Notes: generated by a model from the sequence alone, not told the origin. Numbered from the stretch's first letter, positions 8,536-16,274 are shown. The stretch: DNA of 35,650 nt from an uncultured Saprospiraceae bacterium (GCA_938022935.1 CALIHL010000229.1:1-35650); one strand, 5' to 3'. A program made the numbers and translations.

Positions 8536-8543
8536 TATATTTG
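8536..8543 (+). promoter_or_regulatory. Putative -7 element of the accessory two-gene module
   Basis: TATATTTG fits TAnnTTTG and lies 69 nt before the ATG at 8612. A clear TTTG -33 element is not visible at the expected spacing. Confidence 0.45.
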
Positions 8544-8555
8544 TAGAGATAAAAA

Positions 8556-8595
8556 ATCTCCGCGGTAACGGAGATCTATTTAATGGGTAACCCCA
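8556..8595 (+). promoter_or_regulatory. Two consecutive hairpins in the leader of the 8612 gene
   Basis: ATCTCCG-CGGTAA-CGGAGAT (8556-8575) is a perfect 7-bp stem. A second small stem, TGGG-TAA-CCCC (8584-8594), follows 8 nt later. Both apical parts contain GGTAAC. They sit between the putative promoter and the start codon, so they would form in the mRNA leader. Neither has a T-tract, so they are not obvious terminators. Confidence 0.5.
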
Positions 8596-8611
8596 CATAA
8601 GTATTGTAACA

Positions 8612-9226
8612 ATGAATTTAGCAAATTTTTCTGGCAACTACGTTAAACGTAGAACCGTATCTTCAACTGAATGTAAATATGATTTAAAAAAGATTGCTCC
8701 TTTTTTATTTCAAGCGTTTAACAAAAGTGTTGAAGAGTATTATTCACTTATTGCATCAATCCCTGCTGAAAGTCGCGGACGAGGATGGGAGGCTTCTACA
8801 CTTAACACAAAGATGATTCAGCATTTTCAAAAAGCCTTTCCCGCAAATTGGAGATATGGAAAGTACAAGAGGTTTCTTTTAGAGTTAAGTACATATACAA
8901 TAATATGTAAGAAACTAAACAAGAAAGGAAAGCCAATGAATATTAAGACAGTTGCATCTTCAGCAATAGCAAATCAAATGCAACTCTCGCTCTTTGAGAA
9001 TCATGATTCTTTTCACTTATCACCAATAATTATATTTGGGTATCAGAAAGATAAATTTGGAAAGATTAACTCACCTAGTTTGACTTATATAGATGAGGAT
9101 AAAGTAAAATGGAAACTCACAGAAATCGATTTTGATATGTCAATTGCTCATAATGTTAAACCTCAATTGAACGTTATTAAACCTAAGTTAAAAATACCAA
9201 CTGTTAAGAAAAAAGTGGCAGAGTAA
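8612..9226 (+). CDS. Uncharacterised 204-aa protein, candidate toxin or effector of an ImmA-linked module
   Basis: I do not recognise a named domain. The protein is soluble and basic, with no signal peptide or membrane helix. The C-terminal half contains SPIIIFGYQKDKFGKI followed by a strand-rich stretch and a Lys/Pro-rich tail. MQLSLFE precedes it. The A+T content is visibly higher than in the chromosomal genes on either side. It is followed after 61 nt by an XRE-ImmA/IrrE protein on the same strand and preceded by a hairpin-rich leader. This gene order resembles toxin-antitoxin or defence pairs in which an XRE-Zn-peptidase controls a small partner. That role is inferred from context only. 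Confidence 0.7.
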   Translation: MNLANFSGNYVKRRTVSSTECKYDLKKIAPFLFQAFNKSVEEYYSLIASIPAESRGRGWEASTLNTKMIQHFQKAFPANWRYGKYKRFLLELSTYTIICKKLNKKGKPMNIKTVASSAIANQMQLSLFENHDSFHLSPIIIFGYQKDKFGKINSPSLTYIDEDKVKWKLTEIDFDMSIAHNVKPQLNVIKPKLKIPTVKKKVAE

Positions 9227-9287
9227 TTTTTAAATCTGCTTTCTATGATTGCCAACCTGAGAGCAGACTTAAAAAATCAGATGAAAA

Positions 9288-10346
9288 ATGAAAGAATGGA
9301 GACAAATTTCTATTGCAAGAGAATTTAGAAAACTCAGTCAGTCCGATTTAGCTAAACAAATTGATGGTTTATCTCAACCCAATTTATCTAAATATGAAAA
9401 AGGACTAGGTGGATTGTCGGAAGAAATAGTTTTCAGAATTATGAAAACTCTTGAATTTCCAGAAGGATTTATAAACGAAAGAATCCATTACAGTATTGAG
9501 AATGCTCATTTTAGAAAAAGGAAATCAATAACAGTTAAAAATGTAAAATACCTTGAATCGCTAATTAAGTTGGTTGCGTTTACTGTAGACAAATTTAGTG
9601 ATTCACTAGAATGGCCAGAATTTAAATTAACCCCTTTAGAAATTGAAGACGGTTTTACTCCTGAAGATGTGGCGCTACATAATAGGAGTCTCTTAGGGCT
9701 TAAACCATCTATGCCAGTAAAGAATATATGCGAGTTACTTGAGTCCAATGGAGTAATAATAATAGAACTTGGAATTGGGCTCGAAAAATTTGATGGGGTA
9801 TCCATAATTTCTGATAGTGGAATTCCTTTGATTATAATTAATAAGTATTTCACAAATGATAGAAAAAGGTTTACAATAGCACATGAATTAGGCCATATTC
9901 TCCTTCACCTATATGGTAATCCGGCAATCTCTTCATATCGTGATAAAGAGAAGGAGGCAAATAGTTTTGCTTCTGAATTTCTAATGCCAATAGAAGGAAT
10001 TTACGACTCATTGGTAAATCTTAAACTATCCTCTCTTACGCCTTTAAAGTCGAATTGGTTGACTTCAATGGCTTCCATTGTGCATAAGGCATATTCGATA
10101 GGAGCAATAGACAAAAAGCGATATACTCATTTAAATATTGAAATGAGTAGACGGGGAATGAAGAAAAATGAAGGATTTTCTGTTTTTATCGACCGACCAT
10201 CTTTGCTCAAAGAAGCCTATAAGTTATTTAAAGACTCATTGGATTATTCAATTTCAGACTTTAACAAGGGTTTTCAATTACCTCGCGATTTTATATTGAA
10301 TTTATTTGGAGATAATTCGAATAGCCTTAGATTAAAAGTTGTTTAA
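9288..10346 (+). CDS. XRE-family HTH regulator fused to ImmA/IrrE-type metallopeptidase
   Basis: A 352-aa protein. An N-terminal XRE helix-turn-helix (about residues 4-60, with LSQSDLAKQIDGLSQPNLSKYE) is followed by a DUF955 zinc peptidase domain. The active site is HELGH (199-203). The downstream EKEANSFASEFLMP (221-234) carries the family's third ligand region. Proteins of this class cleave repressors or antitoxins after a stress or phage signal; ImmA and IrrE are the known examples. Here the DNA-binding and protease parts are in one chain, as in many XRE-COG2856 toxin-antitoxin-like modules. It ends convergently 88 nt from galE. The base composition is A+T-rich like its partner at 8612, which suggests acquisition by transfer. 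Confidence 0.9.
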   Translation: MKEWRQISIAREFRKLSQSDLAKQIDGLSQPNLSKYEKGLGGLSEEIVFRIMKTLEFPEGFINERIHYSIENAHFRKRKSITVKNVKYLESLIKLVAFTVDKFSDSLEWPEFKLTPLEIEDGFTPEDVALHNRSLLGLKPSMPVKNICELLESNGVIIIELGIGLEKFDGVSIISDSGIPLIIINKYFTNDRKRFTIAHELGHILLHLYGNPAISSYRDKEKEANSFASEFLMPIEGIYDSLVNLKLSSLTPLKSNWLTSMASIVHKAYSIGAIDKKRYTHLNIEMSRRGMKKNEGFSVFIDRPSLLKEAYKLFKDSLDYSISDFNKGFQLPRDFILNLFGDNSNSLRLKVV

Positions 10347-10434
10347 ATATTGAACCTAATGAGGAGGTGTATATGTTTTTTGACCAAAAGTTGAATAGGC
10401 TTAGTTGATTGTATTTTTCAATTACTGATTATTT

Positions 10435-11451
10435 TCAATAAGGCCTCTTCACCTCCCAATCCCAAGCCGTACTCATGATGTCATCTACACCATACTTAGG
10501 ATTCCATCCCAAGCGATCCTTTGCTTTTTTATAATTAGAATATATCGCGATTACATCCCCAGGGCGTCTTGGCCCGATTGTATAATTGAGTTTTTTACCA
10601 GATACTTTTTCAAATGCTGATATTGCCTCAAGCACAGATACTCCTTCACCGATGCCAAGATTAAAAACTTCATATGAAGAGTCGTTCTTTCCATTGAGTA
10701 AATACTCAACAGATAGTCTGTGTGCATCAGCAAGGTCCACTACGTGGATATAATCACGTATACAGCTACCGTCGCGCGTGTCATAATCAGCACCAAAGAC
10801 GGTACACTCTTTTCTTTTCCCTGCGGCCGTTTCTGTGATCACAGGTACAAGGTTTAAAGCAGGTGTTCTTGCTGACTCACCGATATGCGTCGTTGGATGC
10901 GCGCCTGCAGGATTGAAGTAGCGTAGTGATAAGACGTTGAGGTCAGTATGTGTTGAGAGGTCTTTCAGTATTTGCTCTCCTATTTGTTTGGTTCGACCAT
11001 AGGGAGATTCGGCCTCTTTCATCTCGGTGTCTTCAGTGACTGGGAGGTCAGTGGCTTGACCGTAGACAGTACAGGAGGATGAGAAGATAAAGTTTTTGAC
11101 ACCAGTCTTCTCTGCACCTTTCAAGACATGTAGTAGGCTGTCTACATTGTTTTGAAAGTAGCGCAATGGCTCTTTGACTGACTCTCCAACGGCCTTAAGT
11201 GCGGCAAAGTGGATGATGGCATCTATATCATCGTGTTGACTAAAGAATGCATCTACTGCTGGCCCGTCACATAAGTCGATGTTGTGATTGATCACGTCTT
11301 GGCCTGTGATTTTCTTGATACCCGCCAATGACTCTATATAAGAGTTGGTCAAGTTATCGATTGATATGACTTCATGTCCTTCGCTGAGCAAGCTTACGAT
11401 CGTATGACTTCCGATATATCCACAACCTCCTGTTACTAGAACCTTTGACAT
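10435..11451 (-). CDS. galE: UDP-glucose 4-epimerase
   Basis: A 338-aa extended short-chain dehydrogenase that interconverts UDP-glucose and UDP-galactose for polysaccharide synthesis and galactose use. The N-terminal NAD-binding motif is TGGCGYIGSH (7-16). The catalytic pair is Tyr151/Lys155 (YGRTK), with SSSCTVYG just before it. The length matches typical GalE (about 338 aa). The open frame continues upstream to 11655, but that region lies antisense within cysQ, so the ATG at 11451 is chosen. The gene diverges from cysQ with only 34 nt between the two starts; that gap carries a palindrome (11461-11476). Confidence 0.96.
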   Translation of the reverse strand: MSKVLVTGGCGYIGSHTIVSLLSEGHEVISIDNLTNSYIESLAGIKKITGQDVINHNIDLCDGPAVDAFFSQHDDIDAIIHFAALKAVGESVKEPLRYFQNNVDSLLHVLKGAEKTGVKNFIFSSSCTVYGQATDLPVTEDTEMKEAESPYGRTKQIGEQILKDLSTHTDLNVLSLRYFNPAGAHPTTHIGESARTPALNLVPVITETAAGKRKECTVFGADYDTRDGSCIRDYIHVVDLADAHRLSVEYLLNGKNDSSYEVFNLGIGEGVSVLEAISAFEKVSGKKLNYTIGPRRPGDVIAIYSNYKKAKDRLGWNPKYGVDDIMSTAWDWEVKRPY

Positions 11452-11460
11452 GATTATTAT

Positions 11461-11476
11461 ACTTTTGACCAAAAGT
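11461..11476. promoter_or_regulatory. Palindrome between galE and cysQ
   Basis: ACTTTTG-AC-CAAAAGT is a 7-bp inverted repeat with a 2-nt spacer, centred in the 34-nt divergent gap. Fourteen of its bases (TTTTGACCAAAAGT) recur at 10378-10391 just beyond the 3' end of galE. It could be an operator or a dispersed short repeat. Confidence 0.4.
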
Positions 11477-11485
11477 AACATAAGC

Positions 11486-12262
11486 ATGGAAGAGTTGACG
11501 AAGGAAGTGGTGATGATTGCGAAGCAAGCAGGAGCGAAGATACTAGAGATATATGCTGATGAGTCGAGATTTGGCGTGGAAACCAAGAGTGATGACTCAC
11601 CATTGACCCAGGCAGATAAACAAGCCAATGACGTCATTATCGAAGGGCTCGTCAACTTGAGTGTGGACTATCCGATTATCTCAGAAGAGACAAAGCTACA
11701 GCCATACGAAGAGCGAAAGGACTATGATCGATTTTGGTTGGTTGATCCTTTGGATGGCACAAAGGAGTTTATAAAACGCAATGGGGAGTTTACTGTCAAT
11801 ATCGCTTTGGTAGAAAAGGGTATACCGATCATGGGTGTTGTCTTTGTGCCTGTGAGCGGAGATAGTTATTGGGGTGTGAAAGGGTTGGGTGCATATCACC
11901 AAAGAGCAGATGGAGTAATTAGAAAGCTTACAGCTAATCAATATCAGAATACTGACAAAGGCATCAGAGTAGTGTGCTCGAGATCGCACATCAACGCAGA
12001 GACACAGTCGTTTATCGATGCACTTGACCAACCGGAAGCAGTTTCTAAAGGAAGCTCGCTCAAGTTTTTATTGATCGCGAGTGGAGAAGCCGAAGTATAT
12101 CCAAGGATGGGTCCAACAATGGAGTGGGATACGGGTGCTGCTCAGATCATCTTGGAAGAATCGGGTGGAGAAGTGTTGCACGCAGAGACTTTGCAACCAT
12201 TAAATTATAATAAGGAGAATCTACTCAACCCATATTTTATCGCTCGGGCTCAGTTGAGTTAG
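11486..12262 (+). CDS. cysQ: 3'(2'),5'-bisphosphate nucleotidase
   Basis: A 258-aa member of the inositol-monophosphatase fold that hydrolyses PAP (or PAPS) to AMP (or APS), clearing the by-product of sulfate assimilation. Metal-site motifs are visible: EE at 67-68, DPLDGTKEFI (87-96), which is the CysQ signature, and EWDTGAAQIILEESGG near the C-terminus. The reading frame is open from 11450, but MEELTKE at 11486 is the natural start; the upstream part overlaps galE. It is followed after 3 nt by the glycosyltransferase at 12266, so the two are probably co-transcribed. Confidence 0.93.
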   Translation: MEELTKEVVMIAKQAGAKILEIYADESRFGVETKSDDSPLTQADKQANDVIIEGLVNLSVDYPIISEETKLQPYEERKDYDRFWLVDPLDGTKEFIKRNGEFTVNIALVEKGIPIMGVVFVPVSGDSYWGVKGLGAYHQRADGVIRKLTANQYQNTDKGIRVVCSRSHINAETQSFIDALDQPEAVSKGSSLKFLLIASGEAEVYPRMGPTMEWDTGAAQIILEESGGEVLHAETLQPLNYNKENLLNPYFIARAQLS

Positions 12263-12265
12263 CAT

Positions 12266-13024
12266 ATGATTTCGGCAGTCATCATCACTTACAATGAGGC
12301 GAAGCATATAGCAGACGCCATCAACTCGTGTAAGGATATTGTAGATGAAGTGATTGTCATAGATGCTGAGAGTATGGATGATACCATACTGCTAGCGGAG
12401 CAGACAGATGAGAAGGTTAAGACTTTCGTCAAATGCTGGAATGGCTACGGCGCTGCGCGCAACTATGGCGCAGACCAAGCAATGTATGATTGGATCTTTT
12501 CTTTAGATGCAGATGAAAGATGCTCTCCTGACTTACGGCAAGCTATAAAAAATTTACAATTAAAAAAGCGACTGACTTATCAAGTAAGAAGAAAAAATAT
12601 TTACAAAAGTGAAATTATAAAACACGGCTTCTTAGCACCAGAGTGGAAGGCCAGATTATATAACAAATCTCTAGCCAAGTGGGATGATAAGTCAGTGCAC
12701 GAAACCCTTCAACCCATCAATCACAAATTAGAATATCGTAAAGTCGAAGGATCACTTATGCATCATGCATATAAAGATCAATCGGATCACAGAGAGAAGT
12801 TAGACCGCTATGCTAAGTTGTCTGTTCAGTCTGCTAAAAGTAGTTCTATGTCTTTTGTCTGGGATAGACTCGCGCCAATGTATCACTTCTGCAGAGCCCA
12901 CTTTTTGAAGTTAGGTTTTCTACAAACACCATACGGTATGGAGACTTCAAAGAATGCATTCTACTATAGCAAGCGAAAGAGGTACTACTTACAACAAGCT
13001 AAAATTGATCTAAAGTTGATCTGA
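12266..13024 (+). CDS. Glycosyltransferase family 2, WaaE/KdtX-like
   Basis: A 252-aa GT-A glycosyltransferase. VIITYNEAKHI near the start and the metal-binding region FSLDADERCS are the key family motifs. The region around EWKARLYNKS and SVHETL matches the LPS-core glucosyltransferase subgroup (WaaE/KdtX), so transfer of a sugar to lipopolysaccharide core is likely. There is no membrane helix; it would act on the cytoplasmic face. It lies 3 nt after cysQ and ends only 2 nt from the convergent DUF4920 gene. Confidence 0.88.
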   Translation: MISAVIITYNEAKHIADAINSCKDIVDEVIVIDAESMDDTILLAEQTDEKVKTFVKCWNGYGAARNYGADQAMYDWIFSLDADERCSPDLRQAIKNLQLKKRLTYQVRRKNIYKSEIIKHGFLAPEWKARLYNKSLAKWDDKSVHETLQPINHKLEYRKVEGSLMHHAYKDQSDHREKLDRYAKLSVQSAKSSSMSFVWDRLAPMYHFCRAHFLKLGFLQTPYGMETSKNAFYYSKRKRYYLQQAKIDLKLI

Positions 13025-13026
13025 GA

Positions 13027-13506
13027 TTAGTTATAGATGATGACTCCATCAGCCATCATGCGGATCTCTCTTTCAGGTTCTGTGATAGCGGCGATCTCTT
13101 CTGCTGAACTTCCTTTGTCTTCAGCATAGTGTCTCAACTCGTCCACTGAAGTAATACTTGCATAAAGCTTACCGCTGATGATGGCGTCTTTACCGCTGGC
13201 ATCTTTAGGTACGAAGAAGGCATAGTCCTTAAACTTGATGAATACAGAACGATCACTATTGTCGCTTTGAAGCGTCATCCAACATCCTTTAGCTTGGCAA
13301 ACTTCATTGATCTGACCTTTAAGCTTTACCTCCAAGGTGTCTGATTGCGCTGATGGCAGATCAGCCTGAGCAAGGTTGGTAAATCCCTGATCCGTGATCT
13401 TCGCTCCGAAGAAGTTGGCTCCTTCTGATGTGAACTCCGTCTTCTGGCCATTGCAAGCCATGGCAAATATGAACAGACTAACTATGATGGTGAGGTACTT
13501 ATACAT
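13027..13506 (-). CDS. DUF4920 domain lipoprotein
   Basis: A 159-aa exported lipoprotein with the lipobox AMAC at Cys18. The mature part matches DUF4920 as I know it: CQAKGCWMTL, then VFIKFKDYAFFVPKDASGKD, then ISGKLY and ELRHYAEDKG. The function of the domain is unknown. The two cysteines in CQAKGC could bind metal or form a disulfide. It is transcribed alone from a gap shared with rpsF, where TATCTTTG on the minus strand (13541-13534) is a likely promoter. Confidence 0.85.
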   Translation of the reverse strand: MYKYLTIIVSLFIFAMACNGQKTEFTSEGANFFGAKITDQGFTNLAQADLPSAQSDTLEVKLKGQINEVCQAKGCWMTLQSDNSDRSVFIKFKDYAFFVPKDASGKDAIISGKLYASITSVDELRHYAEDKGSSAEEIAAITEPEREIRMMADGVIIYN

Positions 13507-13533
13507 ATCGATTTATCTTATGAATGTGTACAA

Positions 13534-13541
13534 CAAAGATA
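13534..13541 (-). promoter_or_regulatory. Putative -7 element of the DUF4920 gene
   Basis: Reads TATCTTTG on the minus strand, 28 nt before the start codon at 13506. No clean TTTG -33 element is seen. Confidence 0.5.
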
Positions 13542-13600
13542 TGGCATAATCCCCTCTAGATCAGGACTTTTACTCCAAAAATCAGGTTATCATAACAGCT

Positions 13601-13630
13601 TTTGCGATTCACAAATAAAACCTATCTTTG
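13601..13630 (+). promoter_or_regulatory. Promoter of the rpsF-rpsR-rplI operon
   Basis: TTTG (13601-13604), an 18-nt spacer and TATCTTTG (13623-13630) fit the Bacteroidota TTTG/TAnnTTTG promoter. The -7 element continues as GCGCTCC, identical to the rpmE promoter region. Confidence 0.8.
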
Positions 13631-13666
13631 CGCTCCATTTTTAACAAGAGTGTTTTAAATCATTTT

Positions 13667-14140
13667 ATGAGACAATATGAAGTCACTTTCATCGTAGATC
13701 CAGTTCTGTCGGGCGATGAAATAAAATCGACAGCTAAGACCTATAGCGACATGCTCGAAAAAGAGGGTGCCAAAATCGTCAACGTAGACGAGATGGGTCT
13801 TAAGCAGCTCGCTTATTCTATCAATAAGCGATCTTCTGGTATTTATTTTTGCATTGAGTTTTCCATAGTCGAAGGTTCGGTTATCCCTGGTTTAGAGCTT
13901 GCTCTAAGAAGAGATGAACGCATCATGAGATTCTTAACGGTTCGTCTTGATAAGTACGGCGTTAAGTACAACGATGACAAGCGTAATGGCTTAATCGGGA
14001 AAGTCGTTAAGGCAAAGGAAAAAGAAGAGAAAAAGGAATATAAAAAGGGACGAGCTAATAAGCCAGCAGCCAAAGCGGCTCCTGCTCCTGCACCAGCCCC
14101 TGTTGCTACTCCAGCACCACCTAAATCAGAAGAAGAATAG
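13667..14140 (+). CDS. rpsF: 30S ribosomal protein S6 with Ala/Pro-rich tail
   Basis: A 157-aa protein. Residues 1 to about 112 are S6 (MRQYEVTFIVDP, EMGLKQLAYSINKRSSGIY, RRDERIMRFLTVRLD). S6 pairs with S18 in the 30S platform. The tail (about 113-157) is low-complexity: a Lys/Glu-rich stretch, then Ala/Pro repeats and an acidic end. The upstream frame is open from 13628, but the S6 fold starts at the ATG at 13667, and the promoter at 13601-13630 leaves a plausible leader. First gene of rpsF-rpsR-rplI, with 2 nt to rpsR. Confidence 0.96.
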   Translation: MRQYEVTFIVDPVLSGDEIKSTAKTYSDMLEKEGAKIVNVDEMGLKQLAYSINKRSSGIYFCIEFSIVEGSVIPGLELALRRDERIMRFLTVRLDKYGVKYNDDKRNGLIGKVVKAKEKEEKKEYKKGRANKPAAKAAPAPAPAPVATPAPPKSEEE

Positions 14141-14142
14141 TT

Positions 14143-14409
14143 ATGGCATCTAGAGACGATATTAAGTTTTTAAGTAATCCAAACATTGGAAGCAGGGCTA
14201 AGAAGTATTGCAGATTCAAGAAGTTTGGTATTAAGCACATAGATTACAAGGATCCTGACTTTTTGATGCAGTTCATCAATGCGCAAGGCAAAGTGTTGCC
14301 GCGTAGGATAACAGGTAACTCATTGAAGTACCAGAAACGTGTTGCAATAGCTATCAAGAGAGCAAGACATTTAGCTTTCTTACCTTATGTAACAGATTTA
14401 TTGAAGTAA
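14143..14409 (+). CDS. rpsR: 30S ribosomal protein S18
   Basis: An 88-aa S18. The core KYCRFKKFGIKHIDYKDPDF, then LPRRITGNSLKYQKRVAIAIKRARHLAFLPY, is the universal S18 signature. It binds 16S rRNA as a heterodimer with S6, whose gene lies 2 nt upstream. The order rpsF-rpsR-rplI without ssb is usual in this phylum. Confidence 0.98.
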   Translation: MASRDDIKFLSNPNIGSRAKKYCRFKKFGIKHIDYKDPDFLMQFINAQGKVLPRRITGNSLKYQKRVAIAIKRARHLAFLPYVTDLLK

Positions 14410-14430
14410 CAAACTAATAACTCTATCAAC

Positions 14431-14877
14431 ATGGAGGTCATATTATTAAAAAACTTGAGAGCCCTAGGAGATAAACATGATGTTGTCTCTGTAAAGAATG
14501 GCTACGGACGTAACTACCTTATTCCAAAAGGTCTTGCTGTATTGGCTAATAAACCAAACATGGCAAAACTTGATGAACTCGTCGCTCGTGAAAAAGCAGA
14601 GGAGGATAAGAAAGTAGAAGAATACAAAGTAACACTTGCTTCGATAGCAGATAAAACACTTAAGATAGGTGTGAAGTCTGGAACAAGTGGAAAGATATTT
14701 GGTAGTATCACAAATATCCAGATCGCTAATGCACTTAGAGATCAACTGGACCTTGATATACCAAGAAAGAAAATTGTAGTAGATGAAGAGATCAAAGAGA
14801 TCGGAAGTTACAAAGCTACACTTAACTTACACGAACAAGTATCAGGTGATATCCAATTTGAACTTGTTAAAGAATAG
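14431..14877 (+). CDS. rplI: 50S ribosomal protein L9
   Basis: A 148-aa L9. The N-terminal domain begins MEVILLKNLRALGDKHDVVSV and includes GYGRNYLIPKGLA, the L9 signature. A long connecting helix (about 40-75) leads to the C-terminal RNA-binding domain (GKIFGSITN, KIVVDEEIKEIGSY). The length is standard. It is the last gene of the operon and is followed by a strong terminator at 14910-14951. Confidence 0.98.
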   Translation: MEVILLKNLRALGDKHDVVSVKNGYGRNYLIPKGLAVLANKPNMAKLDELVAREKAEEDKKVEEYKVTLASIADKTLKIGVKSGTSGKIFGSITNIQIANALRDQLDLDIPRKKIVVDEEIKEIGSYKATLNLHEQVSGDIQFELVKE

Positions 14878-14909
14878 ATAGCTTAAGAGGCCATCTCTAC
14901 AAACCGATT

Positions 14910-14951
14910 AAAAGGGGAATATTCTTACGAATGTTTCCCTTTTTCTTTTTT
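14910..14951 (+). terminator. Strong terminator of the rpsF-rpsR-rplI operon
   Basis: A continuous stem of about 15 bp (AAAAGGGGAATATTC with GAATGTTTCCCTTTT, two G-T wobbles) closes a TTAC loop and runs into a T-rich tract. The A-run on the 5' side may let it also serve the convergent gene at 14984. Confidence 0.9.
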
Positions 14952-14983
14952 CTAAAATAGGTAGGATGAAAATTAGAATGTTG

Positions 14984-15394
14984 TTACCCGAGATGAGCGT
15001 GATCAGACTTCATTGCGATCAGTCCACCATACTCTAAAGCCAAAGATCTATCCTGCGCGGCTTTTTGATATGCTGGGTTGGCGATCATATTGAGAAAGTG
15101 CGATACTGTTGGATAAGTCACCAGTAGCACCATATGCGGTGCTTTATCTTCAGATCCAACAACAGTATCAAGGACTTCACCTTTCCAGATCAACTTGCCA
15201 CCTGCTGCTTTTAAATGGACAACGACATTTTTGCTATATCGCTTATAAAGATCTATACCAGATAATCCTTCACTGTCGACATGGCCATTGAACCTAAGGA
15301 TGTTGAGCATCGTCACCTCTTCATCTTGAGGAAGTTTGGAAAGAAGACTTTTTAGTTTTTCTCCTGTCGGATTGATCTGATTGGATAACTCCAT
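14984..15394 (-). CDS. DUF1330-like (dimeric alpha/beta barrel) protein
   Basis: A 136-aa cytoplasmic protein. EVTMLNILRFN near residue 25 and the late stretch PTVSHFLNMIANPAYQKAA resemble the DUF1330 family, a ferredoxin-like dimeric alpha/beta-barrel fold of unknown activity. It starts 1 nt after the stop of the MerR-type regulator, so it is translated from the same mRNA and may be part of the same response. Family membership is by pattern. No catalytic residues can be named. Confidence 0.7.
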   Translation of the reverse strand: MELSNQINPTGEKLKSLLSKLPQDEEVTMLNILRFNGHVDSEGLSGIDLYKRYSKNVVVHLKAAGGKLIWKGEVLDTVVGSEDKAPHMVLLVTYPTVSHFLNMIANPAYQKAAQDRSLALEYGGLIAMKSDHAHLG

Positions 15395-15395
15395 A

Positions 15396-16274
15396 TTATA
15401 AACTTTCTAAAAATGTTACCGTGTCTTCTGACGACGCAATCATCTTAACTCTATTTTTGTATGCATCATCTATCTGAACAGATGAAGGTGTAAGTCCGCT
15501 CATTAAAAACTTTACATCATCTATGCGATTGCATAACTGACTGATGTATGTCTTGTAAGCTTGCTCATCTAAAGAGTCATTGATAATAGTAAATATGTAA
15601 TCAGGTTTTCTAATCTCTACAACCTCAAGGATATCAAGAAGTGATACATCATGACCAACATTAATCACTCGAAATCCTTTCGTCCTAATTAGAAAATGTA
15701 AAAACTGAAGACTAAGGCTATTGGTTTCTCCTTCTGGCAGATAAATTAGAAATGTCTCTTCTCGAGTGATCGCTGTCTTGTCTATCTCAACATTGCACTT
15801 TCGCTCTATCAGATGAGAGACGAACTTCTCATGAACACTCTTGATGCTACCTGATATCCACATCAAGGCCAACTTGTCAAGCAGCGGATAAATAACTTCA
15901 AGCATCGTCTCTACACAGCCACGCTGCTCGATATTCTTATTCATGAGCTTGACGAACTTCTCTTCGTCCAGTTCTATTAATGATATCGTCAGAGAGTCAA
16001 GCTGACCCTCGAAGCTTTCATCTACATCCGTGATTTCTGCAACCTTCTTTTGGATGGCATTAGGATCCATCTTCGCAATCTTTGAGATCTTGATCCCATT
16101 GCGATTGAGTAATGCTATGTTTAATATCCTTCTGAGGTCATCGTCAAGGTAGTATCTTATATTGGTTGGTGTCCGCTGTGGAGATATGATATTATATCTC
16201 TTCTCCCATATCCTGAGGGTATGGGCTTTTACTCCAGATAAAGTCTCGAGATCCTTGATGGAGTATATAACCAT
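15396..16274 (-). CDS. MerR-family regulator with degenerate cobalamin-binding (CarH/LitR-like) domain
   Basis: A 292-aa regulator. The MerR helix-turn-helix is at 1-70 (YSIKDLETLSGVKAHTLRIWEKRY). The middle (about 90-165) is the helical B12-binding cap, and the C-terminus (about 173-290) is a Rossmann-type B12-binding domain, as in the light-sensing regulators CarH/LitR. The key ligands are altered. The Wx9EH motif reads Trp139...Glu149-Lys150, and the usual E-x-H reads Glu183-Thr184-Asn185, so the axial His is lost. Its sensing is therefore probably cobalamin-independent. CarH-type proteins often repress carotenoid genes. Coupled downstream to a DUF1330-like gene and divergent from bshA. 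Confidence 0.85.
   Translation of the reverse strand: MVIYSIKDLETLSGVKAHTLRIWEKRYNIISPQRTPTNIRYYLDDDLRRILNIALLNRNGIKISKIAKMDPNAIQKKVAEITDVDESFEGQLDSLTISLIELDEEKFVKLMNKNIEQRGCVETMLEVIYPLLDKLALMWISGSIKSVHEKFVSHLIERKCNVEIDKTAITREETFLIYLPEGETNSLSLQFLHFLIRTKGFRVINVGHDVSLLDILEVVEIRKPDYIFTIINDSLDEQAYKTYISQLCNRIDDVKFLMSGLTPSSVQIDDAYKNRVKMIASSEDTVTFLESL

Noticed and set aside
10373-10408. Short ATG frame with a strong AGGAGGT upstream (10362-10368)
   Set aside because: It encodes only 11 codons. A perfect Shine-Dalgarno is unusual in this phylum, but the frame is too short to support as a gene.
8131-10434. Integration of the islet at tRNA-Cys by site-specific recombination
   Set aside because: No integrase and no repeated copy of the tRNA 3' end at the far side were seen, so no attachment sites are annotated.
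11452-11655. Upstream extension of galE
   Set aside because: It lies antisense within cysQ. The Rossmann motif begins immediately after the ATG at 11451, and GalE length is normal without it.
13631-13666. S6:S18-binding leader motif upstream of rpsF
   Set aside because: The short leader lacks the CCG-bearing structure known for that autoregulatory RNA.
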